Assembly (NCBI GenBank): GCA_027491195.1
Contig: JAIXWQ010000008.1
Location: 434,001 to 498,000, forward strand
Length of the DNA: 64,000 bases
DNA from: Cytophagaceae bacterium
Lineage (GTDB): Bacteria; Bacteroidota; Bacteroidia; Cytophagales; Spirosomataceae
Direction: 5' to 3'
Position 1 is the first letter of the stretch; every line of letters begins with the position of its first letter. The notes below the pieces were generated by a model that worked only from the letters and a program-made list of their open reading frames with translations, searched no databases and was not told the DNA's origin. A program made the position numbers and the translations under genes. Below are positions 1-9,624 of the stretch, one piece after another.

Positions 1-960
1 AAGCAAAGCATCTCGAACTTCGTCATGGGTCACTTCTTCCAAAGTCAACCCTTTGACCTAGATCAAACCCTGTATTTATTTACCTCCGGTCGCTTCGAAT
101 ATTCGAACAAAGGATATGACATCACATTAGATGCATTAGCCATCCTGAATCGCAAGATGAAAGAGGCGGGATCGAAGAAAACGGTCGTGATGTTCTTTGT
201 CACGAAGCAACCGTATCATTCGATCGACCCGGAAGTCTTGCATTCCCGTGCGGTACTAGATGAGATCCGTGAGAATTGCCACGCCATTGAAAAAGAAGTA
301 GGCGAGCGTTTATTCAATGCCTCCGCCTCTTCGAACGATTTACAGTTACCGGATTTGAATGCGTTCGTGGATGAATATTGGAGGATGCGTTTGCGTAGAA
401 CGGTGCAGACTTGGAAGACGAATGCACGTCCAAAAGTCGTAACTCACCTCTTAAAGCAAGAGGACGATATTATCCGGAATTTACACCGCACGAATCTCTT
501 AAATAACCCAGAGGACAAGGTCAAAGTGGTGTACCACCCCGACTTTATTGTGTCGACAAACCCGCTTTTTGGCTTGGATTATGGCCAATTCGTACGAGGT
601 TGTCACTTAGGTGTTTTCCCGAGCTATTACGAACCTTGGGGTTACACACCTTTAGAATGTATGGCGCGCGGGGTACCTACGGTGACTTCGGACCTTTCTG
701 GTTTTGGCGATTATATGATGCAAATTATGCGCGATTACGAACAATGGGGTGTAAGTGTGGTGAATCGCAAAACACAAAGCTACCAGGAGGCAGCGGAACA
801 ATTAGCGAACCTCTTGTTCAAATTTGTACAGCAATCACAGCGCGATCGAATCACGCAGCGTAACCGCGTAGAGAGTATCGCAGATACCTTTGATTGGTCA
901 AACTTACGCTCGTATTACGATACGGCGCACGAACTTGCGATCATCAAAAAGAAAAGATAA
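1..960 (+). CDS. Glycogen synthase, GT3 (eukaryotic/GYS-like) type, 3' part only
   Basis: The frame is open from the first base of the window, so the gene starts upstream; the ATG at 25 is internal. The visible 319 residues match the C-terminal half of GT3 glycogen synthase, which transfers glucose from UDP-glucose to a growing alpha-1,4-glucan. Diagnostic stretches are GRFEYSNKGYDITLDAL, VRGCHLGVFPSYYEPWGYTPLE (nucleotide-sugar-binding region with the conserved E) and SDLSGFGDYM, followed by a QRNRVESIADTFDW tail typical of the family. GT3 rather than the bacterial GT5 type is common in Bacteroidota. It ends directly against the convergent AlkD-like gene with no intergenic base. Confidence 0.93.
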   Translation, partial: KQSISNFVMGHFFQSQPFDLDQTLYLFTSGRFEYSNKGYDITLDALAILNRKMKEAGSKKTVVMFFVTKQPYHSIDPEVLHSRAVLDEIRENCHAIEKEVGERLFNASASSNDLQLPDLNAFVDEYWRMRLRRTVQTWKTNARPKVVTHLLKQEDDIIRNLHRTNLLNNPEDKVKVVYHPDFIVSTNPLFGLDYGQFVRGCHLGVFPSYYEPWGYTPLECMARGVPTVTSDLSGFGDYMMQIMRDYEQWGVSVVNRKTQSYQEAAEQLANLLFKFVQQSQRDRITQRNRVESIADTFDWSNLRSYYDTAHELAIIKKKR

Positions 961-1620
961 TTAAAGATGCTTCCAGGCCTCGCGTTTACTTAGCGGGGCC
1001 AACGCATTATTTCCCACAAAATCCATCACCCATTCCGGGTCGGTTCGAGCGTATTGGCGAAGTGCCCAGCCGATGGCTTTTTGAATAAAAAATTCCTTAG
1101 ATCCACTTAAAGCTTGAATGGTTTTCGCGAGTAAAACGGTATCCGTTTTATCCTTGTAACCAAGCGAAAAAACGAGACAAAAACGCTGCAACCAAAAATT
1201 CCCAGAATCCATCCAACGCTGAATCCATACATCGCGTTCCTCCGGAAATTTCAAGAAATAGGGCCCTAGAATTTGTGGGGCTAAGAAATCAACCACATCC
1301 CACCAAGAGTCCTCTCCTACCCAAGATTCGAACAGAGCAGGCAAACGCTTGTCCCAGGATTTTTTTGCCTGCTTTACGTATTCCATCGCGACATACTGAA
1401 ACTCCCGTTCCGGCATGGCGAATAGCTGAGAAGATACCTCGAACCAATCTCCTGAGGATCCGTATTGTTTGTACAAGTGCTTAAAAACCTCTTGACGCTC
1501 CGGCTTTTTCACACCCAGAAACGGGTATTTCTCTCGCATGTACTTGCGCATCCAAAACGCATTATCTGCATCTGCTAGATCACGTAATGCTTCTGTGATC
1601 GCAGGAATAAATTGACTCAT
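961..1620 (-). CDS. DNA alkylation repair protein, AlkD-like HEAT-repeat glycosylase
   Basis: The 219-residue protein has the all-helical HEAT-like fold signature of the AlkC/AlkD family (PF08713): an N-terminal FWMRKYMREKYPFLGVKKPERQ stretch, WDVVDFLAPQILGPY in the middle, and FIQKAIGWALRQYARTDPEWV near the C-terminus. Family members excise bulky or cationic alkylated bases such as N3- and N7-alkylpurines without base flipping. Its ATG overlaps the TGA of the upstream glycosidase gene by 4 bp (ATGA), so it is probably translationally coupled, although the two functions look unrelated. Confidence 0.9.
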   Translation of the reverse strand: MSQFIPAITEALRDLADADNAFWMRKYMREKYPFLGVKKPERQEVFKHLYKQYGSSGDWFEVSSQLFAMPEREFQYVAMEYVKQAKKSWDKRLPALFESWVGEDSWWDVVDFLAPQILGPYFLKFPEERDVWIQRWMDSGNFWLQRFCLVFSLGYKDKTDTVLLAKTIQALSGSKEFFIQKAIGWALRQYARTDPEWVMDFVGNNALAPLSKREAWKHL

Positions 1621-4115
1621 CTATTAGTGAAATAAATTTTACCTTTCATCCCTCCATCTTCAATCGCCCACTTCGAGGCATCAAAAGGCTTGTATCGGAT
1701 ATCCACAAAGTTAATCTCATAGAAATTTTTCCACACCACCCCTTGCTGATCCATCTTCCGAATGCGATTCGCTGAATTAGAAACCACTTCGATTTCAATC
1801 TGATTTTGTTCTTGCAAGGTGCCTGAAGGAATAGCAAGTTGGAAAGGGAGCGACCAAATCATCCCAATGTCTTTCCCATTGATTCGAACCTTGGCCATAT
1901 CTCGTAGGTCTGTGAGATGCAAGACTTTGGCAGCGGCTAGTTGATCCGCATTTAAGTTTAGATTAAAGCGGTAGCGAGCGGAAGGAGCATCCGCTATTGA
2001 GGTATCTAGGTGCGTGTAATAGGCAAAATCTGGTAAATCAAACGTGCGAGAACCGACGGAAACTTGTAGGTTCTGTGGGGCGACTTCCGTAATGATTTTT
2101 GCTGCAGCTATCGGAGTAGCAGACGGAATTTTAGCGATCGATTTAATGATCACACTTTGGCCGGGAGCTAAAGAAAGCCAAGCCTCTGAACCTTTTTTAC
2201 CATAGCTTTTTATGTCCGTCAAGGGATCCCATACCTCGTAATTTCCAGCGATTTTTTTCAAGGAAATAGAACCCTCTGAAAATTTCGATTGCAAATTCGT
2301 CACAAAATAGGCCGCGCCGGAAGGAGTCTTTTTACGAAGAAAGGATAGGCCTTTTGTAGACATCGACTCCGTCGAAACACCCAGACGAGCTAACTGATCA
2401 GCCGGATCTGAAAGCACGCGCATTAATAAGGCGTTGCGGGCGTTCTCCCAACGTTCTTTGGCCTCCTTCGTAGCACCGTAGGTATTCAAATGAAGAGGTA
2501 AATGTTCTAAGAAATAGACCGGATAGCCTTGCTTCACCCATTTCGCAAGCAACTCCAGCGTCTCAACGGAAACATAGTGCGTGGCAGGAATTAACAAGAC
2601 TTTGTAATTTCCACCGGACTTGGTTTTAAAGGTCTTCGTAGGCGTCAGCACAAGATCCGTCAACAAATCATCCGAAATATAGTCCACCGAGAAACCTTTG
2701 TTCTGCAATAATTCAGACCATTTCCCAAAAGACGTATTCTTCAACCACACCCGACTATTCGCATGTAGTTCGAGGGTATGCAATTTCCCTGAACCATTAT
2801 TATCGTGCCACACATCTTCCATCGGAAAATACAAGAGTGCATCGCTATCCGTCGGATTCGCCTGCAACATCGTCTGCACATTTTCGATGTATTTATTCAA
2901 AGCGGGCATGGCCTCCCAAAAATGACTTTGGGGATTAAAGTTCGTACTCGCATAAAACAACCAACCTGGCCACGCGATTTCCGGTGGAGAATAAGTCGCC
3001 CCATGAAAGAAGACGTGATTCACACCACCCACGAAAACTTGATCTAAAACCGGTTTCACCTGCGCAATCGAAACCTTGAAGTGATTCCCTAACCAAGTCG
3101 CTGTTTCAGCAGAAACCAATTTCTTGCCTGTCAAATTCGCCGCCGAACTCGCTAATTTAAGCGCCCGAATATCCGGTATCCCAAAAGTGGTAGAATCATA
3201 TTCCGGATCCACTAGGTAACCTGGAATATCAAAAGGCTTAGATCCGAAAAACTCTGCTTCCGGAATATCCGCCGCCGCATAAATGTCTAGTAAATTACCG
3301 GGCGAACCATGGGCTTGATTTCGAGAAGTAAAGCCCATCGAATTAATCCAATGATCGAAAGGAAGGACAAAATTGCGCTGTAAAAGGGTCGAAATCGTCC
3401 GGTGGTAATCGGCGAAAATTTGGTTTTCCTCCTCTGATTCCGCCTTCTTTTTAGCAAGCACATCGAAGTGTTTTCGTAAATCGTAGCCGTTCAATCGTTG
3501 AAATGCTGGAAACAATTCTGGGGTATAATTGCCGCCGTATACTTCATAAGAATCATTGTAAATCGCACGCAAAGGTGAATGCGCTTTCTTTAATAGAGGC
3601 ACGAAGGTATGGCTGTATTTCGCAAAGGCCTTCATATCGAAGTGATCCATCACGAGGCCTTCGCCACCGGGAGCGGCACGTTTGACTTTTTGGCCGGTTA
3701 GATCCGTAGAAAATACACCCTCTTTAAATTGGTATTTTTTTGCTGCCTCCTTTTCGGTGATAGAGGGCCCGCCCAAAGGCCAGCCAGTTCCCATCGTCAT
3801 GTCGATGCCGAGACCCAATCTTCTAGCTTCTTTTAGGGTGAAAAAGAATTTAGCTTGCCAGCCGGGACTTAAATAGTTTTGGAATAATGACTCTGAACCT
3901 TTTGCCCCGTAGATGGGGATGATGTGGAGACCGCCGAAACCGGCTTTTTTAAAATTCTCCAAATTATGTGTAATCCCCTTTTCTGTCACCGCACTTCCGG
4001 GCCACCACCAATAGGCCCAGGGTTTCGCCGTAGAAAAAACAGCAGGATCATCGGATGACCCTGCTGCTATAAATCTAGAGGCAAAAAACAGTAGGAGTAA
4101 AAAAAATCTTTTCAT
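1617..4115 (-). CDS. Secreted glycoside hydrolase, GH106-like (putative alpha-L-rhamnosidase)
   Basis: The 832-residue protein has a signal peptide (about residues 1-18, Phe/Leu-rich core) and the GH106 hallmark start AYWWWPGSAVTEKGI with a following FGGLHIIPIYG and TMGTGWPLGGPSI. The middle carries long sugar-hydrolase segments (PEYDSTTFGIPDIRALK, KLVSAETATWLGNHF, GGVNHVFFHGATYSPPEIAWPGW). The last 130 or so residues look like a galactose-binding beta-sandwich. Characterised GH106 enzymes remove alpha-L-rhamnose from plant or algal polysaccharides; this one is shorter than the usual 1000 or more residues, so the substrate is uncertain. It starts 18 bp after xylA and overlaps the AlkD-like gene by 4 bp, suggesting one transcript. 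Confidence 0.85.
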   Translation of the reverse strand: MKRFFLLLLFFASRFIAAGSSDDPAVFSTAKPWAYWWWPGSAVTEKGITHNLENFKKAGFGGLHIIPIYGAKGSESLFQNYLSPGWQAKFFFTLKEARRLGLGIDMTMGTGWPLGGPSITEKEAAKKYQFKEGVFSTDLTGQKVKRAAPGGEGLVMDHFDMKAFAKYSHTFVPLLKKAHSPLRAIYNDSYEVYGGNYTPELFPAFQRLNGYDLRKHFDVLAKKKAESEEENQIFADYHRTISTLLQRNFVLPFDHWINSMGFTSRNQAHGSPGNLLDIYAAADIPEAEFFGSKPFDIPGYLVDPEYDSTTFGIPDIRALKLASSAANLTGKKLVSAETATWLGNHFKVSIAQVKPVLDQVFVGGVNHVFFHGATYSPPEIAWPGWLFYASTNFNPQSHFWEAMPALNKYIENVQTMLQANPTDSDALLYFPMEDVWHDNNGSGKLHTLELHANSRVWLKNTSFGKWSELLQNKGFSVDYISDDLLTDLVLTPTKTFKTKSGGNYKVLLIPATHYVSVETLELLAKWVKQGYPVYFLEHLPLHLNTYGATKEAKERWENARNALLMRVLSDPADQLARLGVSTESMSTKGLSFLRKKTPSGAAYFVTNLQSKFSEGSISLKKIAGNYEVWDPLTDIKSYGKKGSEAWLSLAPGQSVIIKSIAKIPSATPIAAAKIITEVAPQNLQVSVGSRTFDLPDFAYYTHLDTSIADAPSARYRFNLNLNADQLAAAKVLHLTDLRDMAKVRINGKDIGMIWSLPFQLAIPSGTLQEQNQIEIEVVSNSANRIRKMDQQGVVWKNFYEINFVDIRYKPFDASKWAIEDGGMKGKIYFTNR

Positions 4116-4133
4116 ACCCCGAATTACGTATTT

Positions 4134-5462
4134 TTAAACAAAACGGCCTAACAAATTCTCTAAGTATTCTTGCTTACCAGAGATCTGAGCAGGTTCTCCC
4201 ACTTCGACAGCGATTTTGTATAAATCTTCTAATTTCAATTTACCTGCTGTATAATCAGCGCCTTTACCCGAGTTAAAGCTAGCATAACGCTCTGCTTTCA
4301 AACGATCCATTTCGCCATGTTTCGCGATTTTTTCTGCGATCAATAAAGAACGAGCAATCGTATCCATACCACCGATGTGTGCATAGAATAAATCTTGCAT
4401 ATCTGTCGAATTACGGCGACGCTTCGCATCGAAGTTAATTCCACCTCCCGCTAATCCTCCTTGCTTTAAGATGATGGCCATCGCCTCCGCCCACTCGTAA
4501 ATATCCGTAGGGAATTGATCTGTATCCCAGCCATTTTGATTATCTCCGCGGTTTGCATCAATAGAAGCTAACATACCTGCATCGGAAGCTACTTGGCATT
4601 CGTGTGCGAAGGTGTGTCCAGCTAAAGTAGCGTGGTTTACTTCTAAGTTTAGACCAAATTCACCTAATAAATCGAACTCACGTAAGAAGCCGATCACCGT
4701 AGCTGCATCGTAATCGTATTGGTGTTTCGTAGGCTCACAAGGCTTAGGCTCGATGAAGAACTTCCCTTTGAAACCATTGCGGCGCGCATATTCTACGCAA
4801 GTATGTAACATGCGAGCGAAGTTTTCACGCTCTAATTTCATGTTTGTATTTAACAAGCTCATGTAGCCCTCACGACCTCCCCAGAACACATAGCCCTCGC
4901 CACCTAAAGTAATCGTCGCATCGATCGCTCCTTTTAATTGAGCACCTGCGTGAGCCACTACTTCAAAGTTCGGGTTCGTCGAAGCACCGTTCATGTAACG
5001 CTCGTTTGAGAACAAGTTCGCTGTTCCCCACAAAAGCTTCACACCACTTTCTGCTTGTTTTTTGGCAAAAATATCGGTGATAAATTTCACGCGATCGCCG
5101 AATTCTTTCGGATCATTGTGGCCATCAATTGCATCCACATCGTGGAAACAATAGTAAGGCGCACCCATCTTCGTAATGAATTCAAAGGCTGCATCTGCTT
5201 TATCAGCCGCACGTTGACGCGCATCTGAAGCAACGTCCCATGGGTAATGATGTGTACCAGGACCAAAAGGATCCGCGCCATCTCCGCAGAAAGAATGCCA
5301 ATAGGCGATTGCAAAACGAAGGTGTTCCTTCATGCTCTTCCCCGCTACAATGCGATTCTCGTCATAATAACGGAAAGCTAAGGGATTATCTGATTCTGCA
5401 CCTTCAAATTTGATTTGACCAATGCCTTTGAAATATTCTTTTTGACCAATGATTACACTCAT
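4134..5462 (-). CDS. xylA: Xylose isomerase
   Basis: This 442-residue enzyme interconverts D-xylose and D-xylulose (and D-glucose and D-fructose) in the cytoplasm. Length and sequence match the larger type II xylose isomerases. Visible catalytic and metal-ligand motifs are FHDVD (His107, Asp110), [16 protein letters not shown] (Glu238, Lys240), [13 protein letters not shown] (Glu274, His277) and SIDANRGD with the following WDTDQFP. No xylulokinase or xylose transporter lies in the window; the downstream neighbour is the GH106-like glycosidase, so the operon may serve plant-polysaccharide sugars. A good Bacteroidota promoter lies just upstream. Confidence 0.97.
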   Translation of the reverse strand: MSVIIGQKEYFKGIGQIKFEGAESDNPLAFRYYDENRIVAGKSMKEHLRFAIAYWHSFCGDGADPFGPGTHHYPWDVASDARQRAADKADAAFEFITKMGAPYYCFHDVDAIDGHNDPKEFGDRVKFITDIFAKKQAESGVKLLWGTANLFSNERYMNGASTNPNFEVVAHAGAQLKGAIDATITLGGEGYVFWGGREGYMSLLNTNMKLERENFARMLHTCVEYARRNGFKGKFFIEPKPCEPTKHQYDYDAATVIGFLREFDLLGEFGLNLEVNHATLAGHTFAHECQVASDAGMLASIDANRGDNQNGWDTDQFPTDIYEWAEAMAIILKQGGLAGGGINFDAKRRRNSTDMQDLFYAHIGGMDTIARSLLIAEKIAKHGEMDRLKAERYASFNSGKGADYTAGKLKLEDLYKIAVEVGEPAQISGKQEYLENLLGRFV

Positions 5463-5499
5463 GCTATATAATGCTTAATGATTTTGACTAGTAAAGGCC

Positions 5500-5531
5500 C
5501 AAAACTACATAATCTACCTATTATATACAAA
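5500..5531 (-). promoter_or_regulatory. Promoter of xylA operon (TTTG-N20-TAGTTTTG)
   Basis: On the minus strand a TTTG (-33 element, 5528-5531) is followed after 20 bp by TAGTTTTG (-7 element, 5500-5507), matching the Bacteroidota primary-sigma consensus TTTG/TAnnTTTG. The predicted transcript would begin about 33 nt upstream of the xylA ATG. Confidence 0.65.
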
Positions 5532-5606
5532 TTAAATTTAGCACAGATTAGCACAGCTACAGAATTCAATAAAAATTCTTATTTTGCAGAAAATAACCTT
5601 TTCAAC

Positions 5607-7955
5607 ATGCTTAAAAAACTACTCTCGCTAGTCGCGCTAACGATCCTCTTGTTACCCGCGAAAGCCCAAACCTCTTTTAATGCAAACAACCGATTCGAGC
5701 AATTAGAATCGACTTTACCTACGCCAAACTCCTACCGAACCGCTAGCGGTTCCCCAGGTAAGGACTATTGGCAACAACGCGCTGATTATGACATCAAAGT
5801 GGAACTTGATGACATCAATCGCAAGATCATTGGTTCAGAAATGATCACGTATTACAATAATTCTCCAGATGATTTGCCGTATTTATGGATTCAATTAGAC
5901 CAAAATCTTTTTGAGAAAAATGCCCCTGGCAAAACCACCAAAACGGGAGAAATCAAGAATGGCATCAGCGCTGGTGCTTTCCAAGAATTAACGGACCCGA
6001 AAGATTACGGCTATAAAATCACGGCGGTAAAAGACGCAAAAGGCAATCCTTTACGTCACACGATTAATCAAACGATGATGCGTATTGACTTACCTACCCC
6101 GTTGAAATCGGGTGCATCGGTGAGTTTTGGCATTGATTGGAATTACTTAATTACGGAATATTATGGCCGATCTGGCTATGAGATTCTAGGCAAGGAGAAC
6201 ATCGCGAATTACTTCATCGCACACTGGTTCCCACGTTTAGCCGTGTACAATGACGTGTATGGCTGGCAACACAAGCAATTCATGGGTCAAGGGGAGTTTA
6301 CCTTGAATTTTGGTAACTATAAAGTAGCGATTACAGCTCCGAATGACATCGTTGTGGGTGCAGGAGGCGAATTATTAAACCCAAATCAGGTGATGACTGC
6401 TACCCAATTAAAGCGTTGGGAGCAAGCAAAAACAGCCACGCGTCCAGTTGAAATCGTGACACAAGACGAAGCGATCAAGGCGGAAAAAAGTGTTCCAACT
6501 GGAAAGAAAACCTGGGTATTTAAAGCAGATAACGTACGTGACTTCGCATTCACAGCTTCCCGTAAGTTCATTTGGGATGCGATGCAGGTGGATGTAGAAG
6601 GTAAAAAAGTGTGGGCGATGTCCTATTATTCGAAAGAGGGAAATCCACTTTGGGGTAAGTATTCGACGATGGTGGTAGCACATACGCTACGCTCTTATTC
6701 GAAGAGAACAGTGGCTTATCCGTATCCAGTAGCTATTTCTTGCCACGCGACAGCAGGTGGTGGAATGGAATATCCGATGATTTCCTTTAATGGTGGTCGT
6801 CCTGAGGCAGATGGAACCTATACGGAGAATGTGAAAAACGGAATGATCGGTGTGATTATCCACGAGGTGGGTCACAACTTCTTCCCGATGATCATTAACT
6901 CAGATGAGCGTCAATGGTCTTGGATGGATGAAGGCTTGAACACGTTCTGCCAGTATTTAGCGGAGCAAGAATGGGATCGCAATTTCCCAGCACGCCGTGG
7001 AGAGCCACAGACGATTGTTCCTTACATGCGTTTAGATTCGAAGAACCAGGTGCCTATTATGGCGAACTCGGAGAATATTATGGATTTTGGCAATAATGCC
7101 TATGCCAAACCTGCTACGGCCTTAAATATCCTGCGTGAAACCGTCATGGGTCGCGAATTATTTGACTACGCATTCAAAGAATATGCGCGCCGTTGGGCTT
7201 TCAAACAACCGTATCCAGCTGATTTTTTCCGTACTTTAGAAGATGCGTCAGGTGTGGACTTGGATTGGTTCTGGAGAGGTTGGTTCTATGGAACGGAGCC
7301 AGTGAACCAGTCCATCGAGACCGTAGAATGGTTCGGAATCGATACACAAGATCCAACAGTTAAAAAGGCAGGAGATAAGGCAGTGGCTGAAGCGAAAGCA
7401 AAAACGATGTCAGCCATTCGCAATAAAACCGACATCAAGCGCACGGTGGTAGAAGAGAATCCAGATTTGACGGATTTCTACAATACCTACGATCGTTTTG
7501 CTCCTACGGAAGCAGATAAAAAGAAATACCAAGACTATATGGCGTCTTTAAATGAGGACGAAAAGAAATTAGTGACGGAAGGCAAAAACTTCTACGTGGT
7601 GAACTTCAAAAACAAAGGTGGCTTACCGATGCCAGTGATTGTTAAATTGAGCTATGAGGATGGTACGGATGAGGTATTGCGTTTCCCTGCGGAGGTTTGG
7701 CGCTTGAACGATGTGACAGCGAAGAAGATTATTCCTACATCGAAGAAGGTCGTTAAGTGGACACTTGATCCATTCTATGAGATTGCAGACATCGATACGG
7801 AAGACAATTCCTTCCCTCGCGAGCCGGCACAACCTACGAAGGTCCAATTGTTCAAGATGCAAGGCAGAACCTACAGCGGAGGGCCTAACCCGATGCAAGA
7901 AGCCAAGAACGCAAAAGAGAAATCAGGAGCGGTGACTGGATCGAAAAACAACTAA
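5607..7955 (+). CDS. Secreted M1 family (gluzincin) aminopeptidase
   Basis: The start is set at the ATG at 5607, which gives a clean signal peptide (MLKKLLSLVALTILLLPAKAQ) and a 782-residue protein; the longer frame back to 5478 adds a non-homologous leader. The M1 zinc site is complete: HEVGH at residues 419-423 and the third ligand Glu442 in WMDEGLNTF, 18 residues later. GGMEYPMISF ahead of it corresponds to the GAMEN exopeptidase loop (here GGMEY). The N-terminal half is the beta-sandwich substrate domain. It probably trims peptides in the periplasm or outside the cell. It is a single-gene unit, divergent from xylA and closed by a terminator. Confidence 0.93.
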   Translation: MLKKLLSLVALTILLLPAKAQTSFNANNRFEQLESTLPTPNSYRTASGSPGKDYWQQRADYDIKVELDDINRKIIGSEMITYYNNSPDDLPYLWIQLDQNLFEKNAPGKTTKTGEIKNGISAGAFQELTDPKDYGYKITAVKDAKGNPLRHTINQTMMRIDLPTPLKSGASVSFGIDWNYLITEYYGRSGYEILGKENIANYFIAHWFPRLAVYNDVYGWQHKQFMGQGEFTLNFGNYKVAITAPNDIVVGAGGELLNPNQVMTATQLKRWEQAKTATRPVEIVTQDEAIKAEKSVPTGKKTWVFKADNVRDFAFTASRKFIWDAMQVDVEGKKVWAMSYYSKEGNPLWGKYSTMVVAHTLRSYSKRTVAYPYPVAISCHATAGGGMEYPMISFNGGRPEADGTYTENVKNGMIGVIIHEVGHNFFPMIINSDERQWSWMDEGLNTFCQYLAEQEWDRNFPARRGEPQTIVPYMRLDSKNQVPIMANSENIMDFGNNAYAKPATALNILRETVMGRELFDYAFKEYARRWAFKQPYPADFFRTLEDASGVDLDWFWRGWFYGTEPVNQSIETVEWFGIDTQDPTVKKAGDKAVAEAKAKTMSAIRNKTDIKRTVVEENPDLTDFYNTYDRFAPTEADKKKYQDYMASLNEDEKKLVTEGKNFYVVNFKNKGGLPMPVIVKLSYEDGTDEVLRFPAEVWRLNDVTAKKIIPTSKKVVKWTLDPFYEIADIDTEDNSFPREPAQPTKVQLFKMQGRTYSGGPNPMQEAKNAKEKSGAVTGSKNN

Positions 7956-7960
7956 AATAG

Positions 7961-7990
7961 AAAAGCCCCTTTTGTGAGGGGCTTTTTTTT
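7961..7990. terminator. Bidirectional intrinsic terminator
   Basis: AAAAGCCCC (7961-7969) pairs with GGGGCTTTT (7978-7986), followed by a T run on the plus strand and preceded by A residues that serve as the T run on the minus strand. It separates the M1 peptidase from the convergent KirBac gene. Confidence 0.85.
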
Positions 7991-8903
7991 ATTCTTGATC
8001 GATTAGATTCAACTTCGAGAGATCCAACTCCGTCCTTTGGTTACGACTGAAATACATGGGGAGGAATTTAAAGCCAAATTTAAAGTCTTTAATGGCATAG
8101 GAAGCGCGCGCCACCACCACACTCGAATAGACTTCATCAAAGCCAGTCAGGTAAGCGGATATTTCTGGTTGCAAGTTGACGATATCTTTTTGGGATAAAC
8201 CCAAGAACGGGCTGTGCTCATCTATCGGATGTACGACCGTCCAATTCAATACTAAACTATCTACGTGGCTTCGCTCTAAGTTTAAATTAAAAAATTGGTA
8301 GCCCTTATTTTTCGTCACGATACGCGCATTCAATCTTACCTCCGCATTCGTTAAAAGGTGATCGTCTTTGTAACAAACCAGGCGAAACATCAAGGCATAT
8401 CCCTCTTTATACTTCGCATACACCAAGCTCTCCGAAAAGCGAATAAAGGAGCGCGGGCGTGAAAAACGGCCATATAAAAGACCCGCCGCGATGGCAAAAG
8501 ATAGAAAACCAATCAACGATTCTACCGCCGCAATCCAGTTCGTTAACTCACCCACCGGATTCACGCGGCCATACCCAACCGTCGTAAATGTCTGCGTCGA
8601 AAAGAAAAATAATTCCTTGATTCTCCCCCAAAAACGCACCTTCTCCACCCCTTCTAAACCCGATGGCCCTGCTAACCAATAGAGCGCCGTGAAGAAGCAA
8701 TTAATCAGAAAGTAAAAGATGAAAATGATGCTTAAGAAGCGCCAACGAGGCATCGTCAGCATGCTTTGGTAACCACTCGCCCGATCCCGAACGCTGATAC
8801 CAATTCGTTTGATATTAAAACTCCCGTCCTTGTTGACCATTCGGCCACCCATATCCGAGGTTCTTTCCCCAAAACCCGTGTCTTGATTTACGTTTTCGAT
8901 CAT
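7989..8903 (-). CDS. KirBac-type inward-rectifier potassium channel
   Basis: The 304-residue protein has a short amphipathic slide-helix region, a first membrane helix at about residues 55-76, a pore helix and the K+ selectivity filter TVGYG (108-112), a second membrane helix at about 121-146, and a C-terminal cytoplasmic immunoglobulin-like domain (about 150-304). This is the full Kir architecture (PF01007 plus the C-terminal domain). It would form a tetrameric K+ channel in the inner membrane. It is the last gene of the crtI-crtB-TSUP-kir unit, starting 6 bp after the permease gene, and ends at a bidirectional terminator. Confidence 0.93.
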   Translation of the reverse strand: MIENVNQDTGFGERTSDMGGRMVNKDGSFNIKRIGISVRDRASGYQSMLTMPRWRFLSIIFIFYFLINCFFTALYWLAGPSGLEGVEKVRFWGRIKELFFFSTQTFTTVGYGRVNPVGELTNWIAAVESLIGFLSFAIAAGLLYGRFSRPRSFIRFSESLVYAKYKEGYALMFRLVCYKDDHLLTNAEVRLNARIVTKNKGYQFFNLNLERSHVDSLVLNWTVVHPIDEHSPFLGLSQKDIVNLQPEISAYLTGFDEVYSSVVVARASYAIKDFKFGFKFLPMYFSRNQRTELDLSKLNLIDQE

Positions 8904-8909
8904 AGTCTA

Positions 8910-9623
8910 TTAAACAAACCACAATTTAAGCGATGCAATCACTAATACCAAAGCCAAAATCCATTTCACCTTCGTATTCGAGGCAATCGCCGCACCCCAC
9001 CTAGCTCCTAAAAATCCTCCCACCAGCGAAGCCCCTAACCAATAGATCATTTGGGATTGATCCAAAGGAATCCAGGTTTTCAATCCAGCTAATCCAGAAA
9101 CGGAGTTCACGAAAATAAACAAGGCAGAAACGGCCGCTGCCTCTTTTAAAGAAGCCCATCGAAATAGCAATAAAAGCGGGCTCAAAATAATGCCGCCACC
9201 TATGCCGATCATTCCTGAAAGTACCCCGATGGCTGATCCTGTGAATATGCCTATTCCTAAATTTAGTTTTTTAGGTGAGTCTTCTTTTAATACGACTACC
9301 ATTCGAATCACCGCTAAAAACAAACAAGTACCCAGAATCTGTTTGTAGGTTGAATCGTTTAGCGGTATTCGCGCGCCAATAAATGCGAGGGGTATAGACC
9401 CCAGGGCGAATGGCCAAAACAGATTCCATTTAAAATAGCCTTGGCGATAAAAAGCAATAAAAGACATCAATGAAACGCCTAAATTCAACAACAAGGCTGT
9501 TTGTTTCATCACGGGGGGAGCGATGGCAAACAAGGCCATCACCGCTAAATAACCACTGGCCCCTCCGTGTCCTACGGAAGCATACAAGAAGGCCATGATA
9601 CCCAGCAAAACGATTAATTCCAC
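8910..9623 (-). CDS. TauE/SafE-family (TSUP) membrane permease
   Basis: The 237-residue, very hydrophobic protein has the two-fold repeat of the TSUP family: an N-terminal half with LYASVGHGGASGYLAVMALF and a C-terminal half with GVLSGMIGIGGGIILSPLLLL, each starting a bundle of membrane helices (about eight in all). Characterised relatives export sulfite, sulfoacetate or taurine-derived anions or move other organic anions; the substrate here is unknown. It begins 1 bp after crtB and is followed at 6 bp by the K+ channel, so it is almost certainly co-transcribed with the carotenoid genes. Confidence 0.9.
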   Translation of the reverse strand: MELIVLLGIMAFLYASVGHGGASGYLAVMALFAIAPPVMKQTALLLNLGVSLMSFIAFYRQGYFKWNLFWPFALGSIPLAFIGARIPLNDSTYKQILGTCLFLAVIRMVVVLKEDSPKKLNLGIGIFTGSAIGVLSGMIGIGGGIILSPLLLLFRWASLKEAAAVSALFIFVNSVSGLAGLKTWIPLDQSQMIYWLGASLVGGFLGARWGAAIASNTKVKWILALVLVIASLKLWFV

Positions 9624-9624
9624 G

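Noticed and set aside
5478-5606. Upstream extension of the M1 peptidase to the ATG at 5478
   Set aside because: It would place 43 non-homologous residues before a perfect signal peptide.
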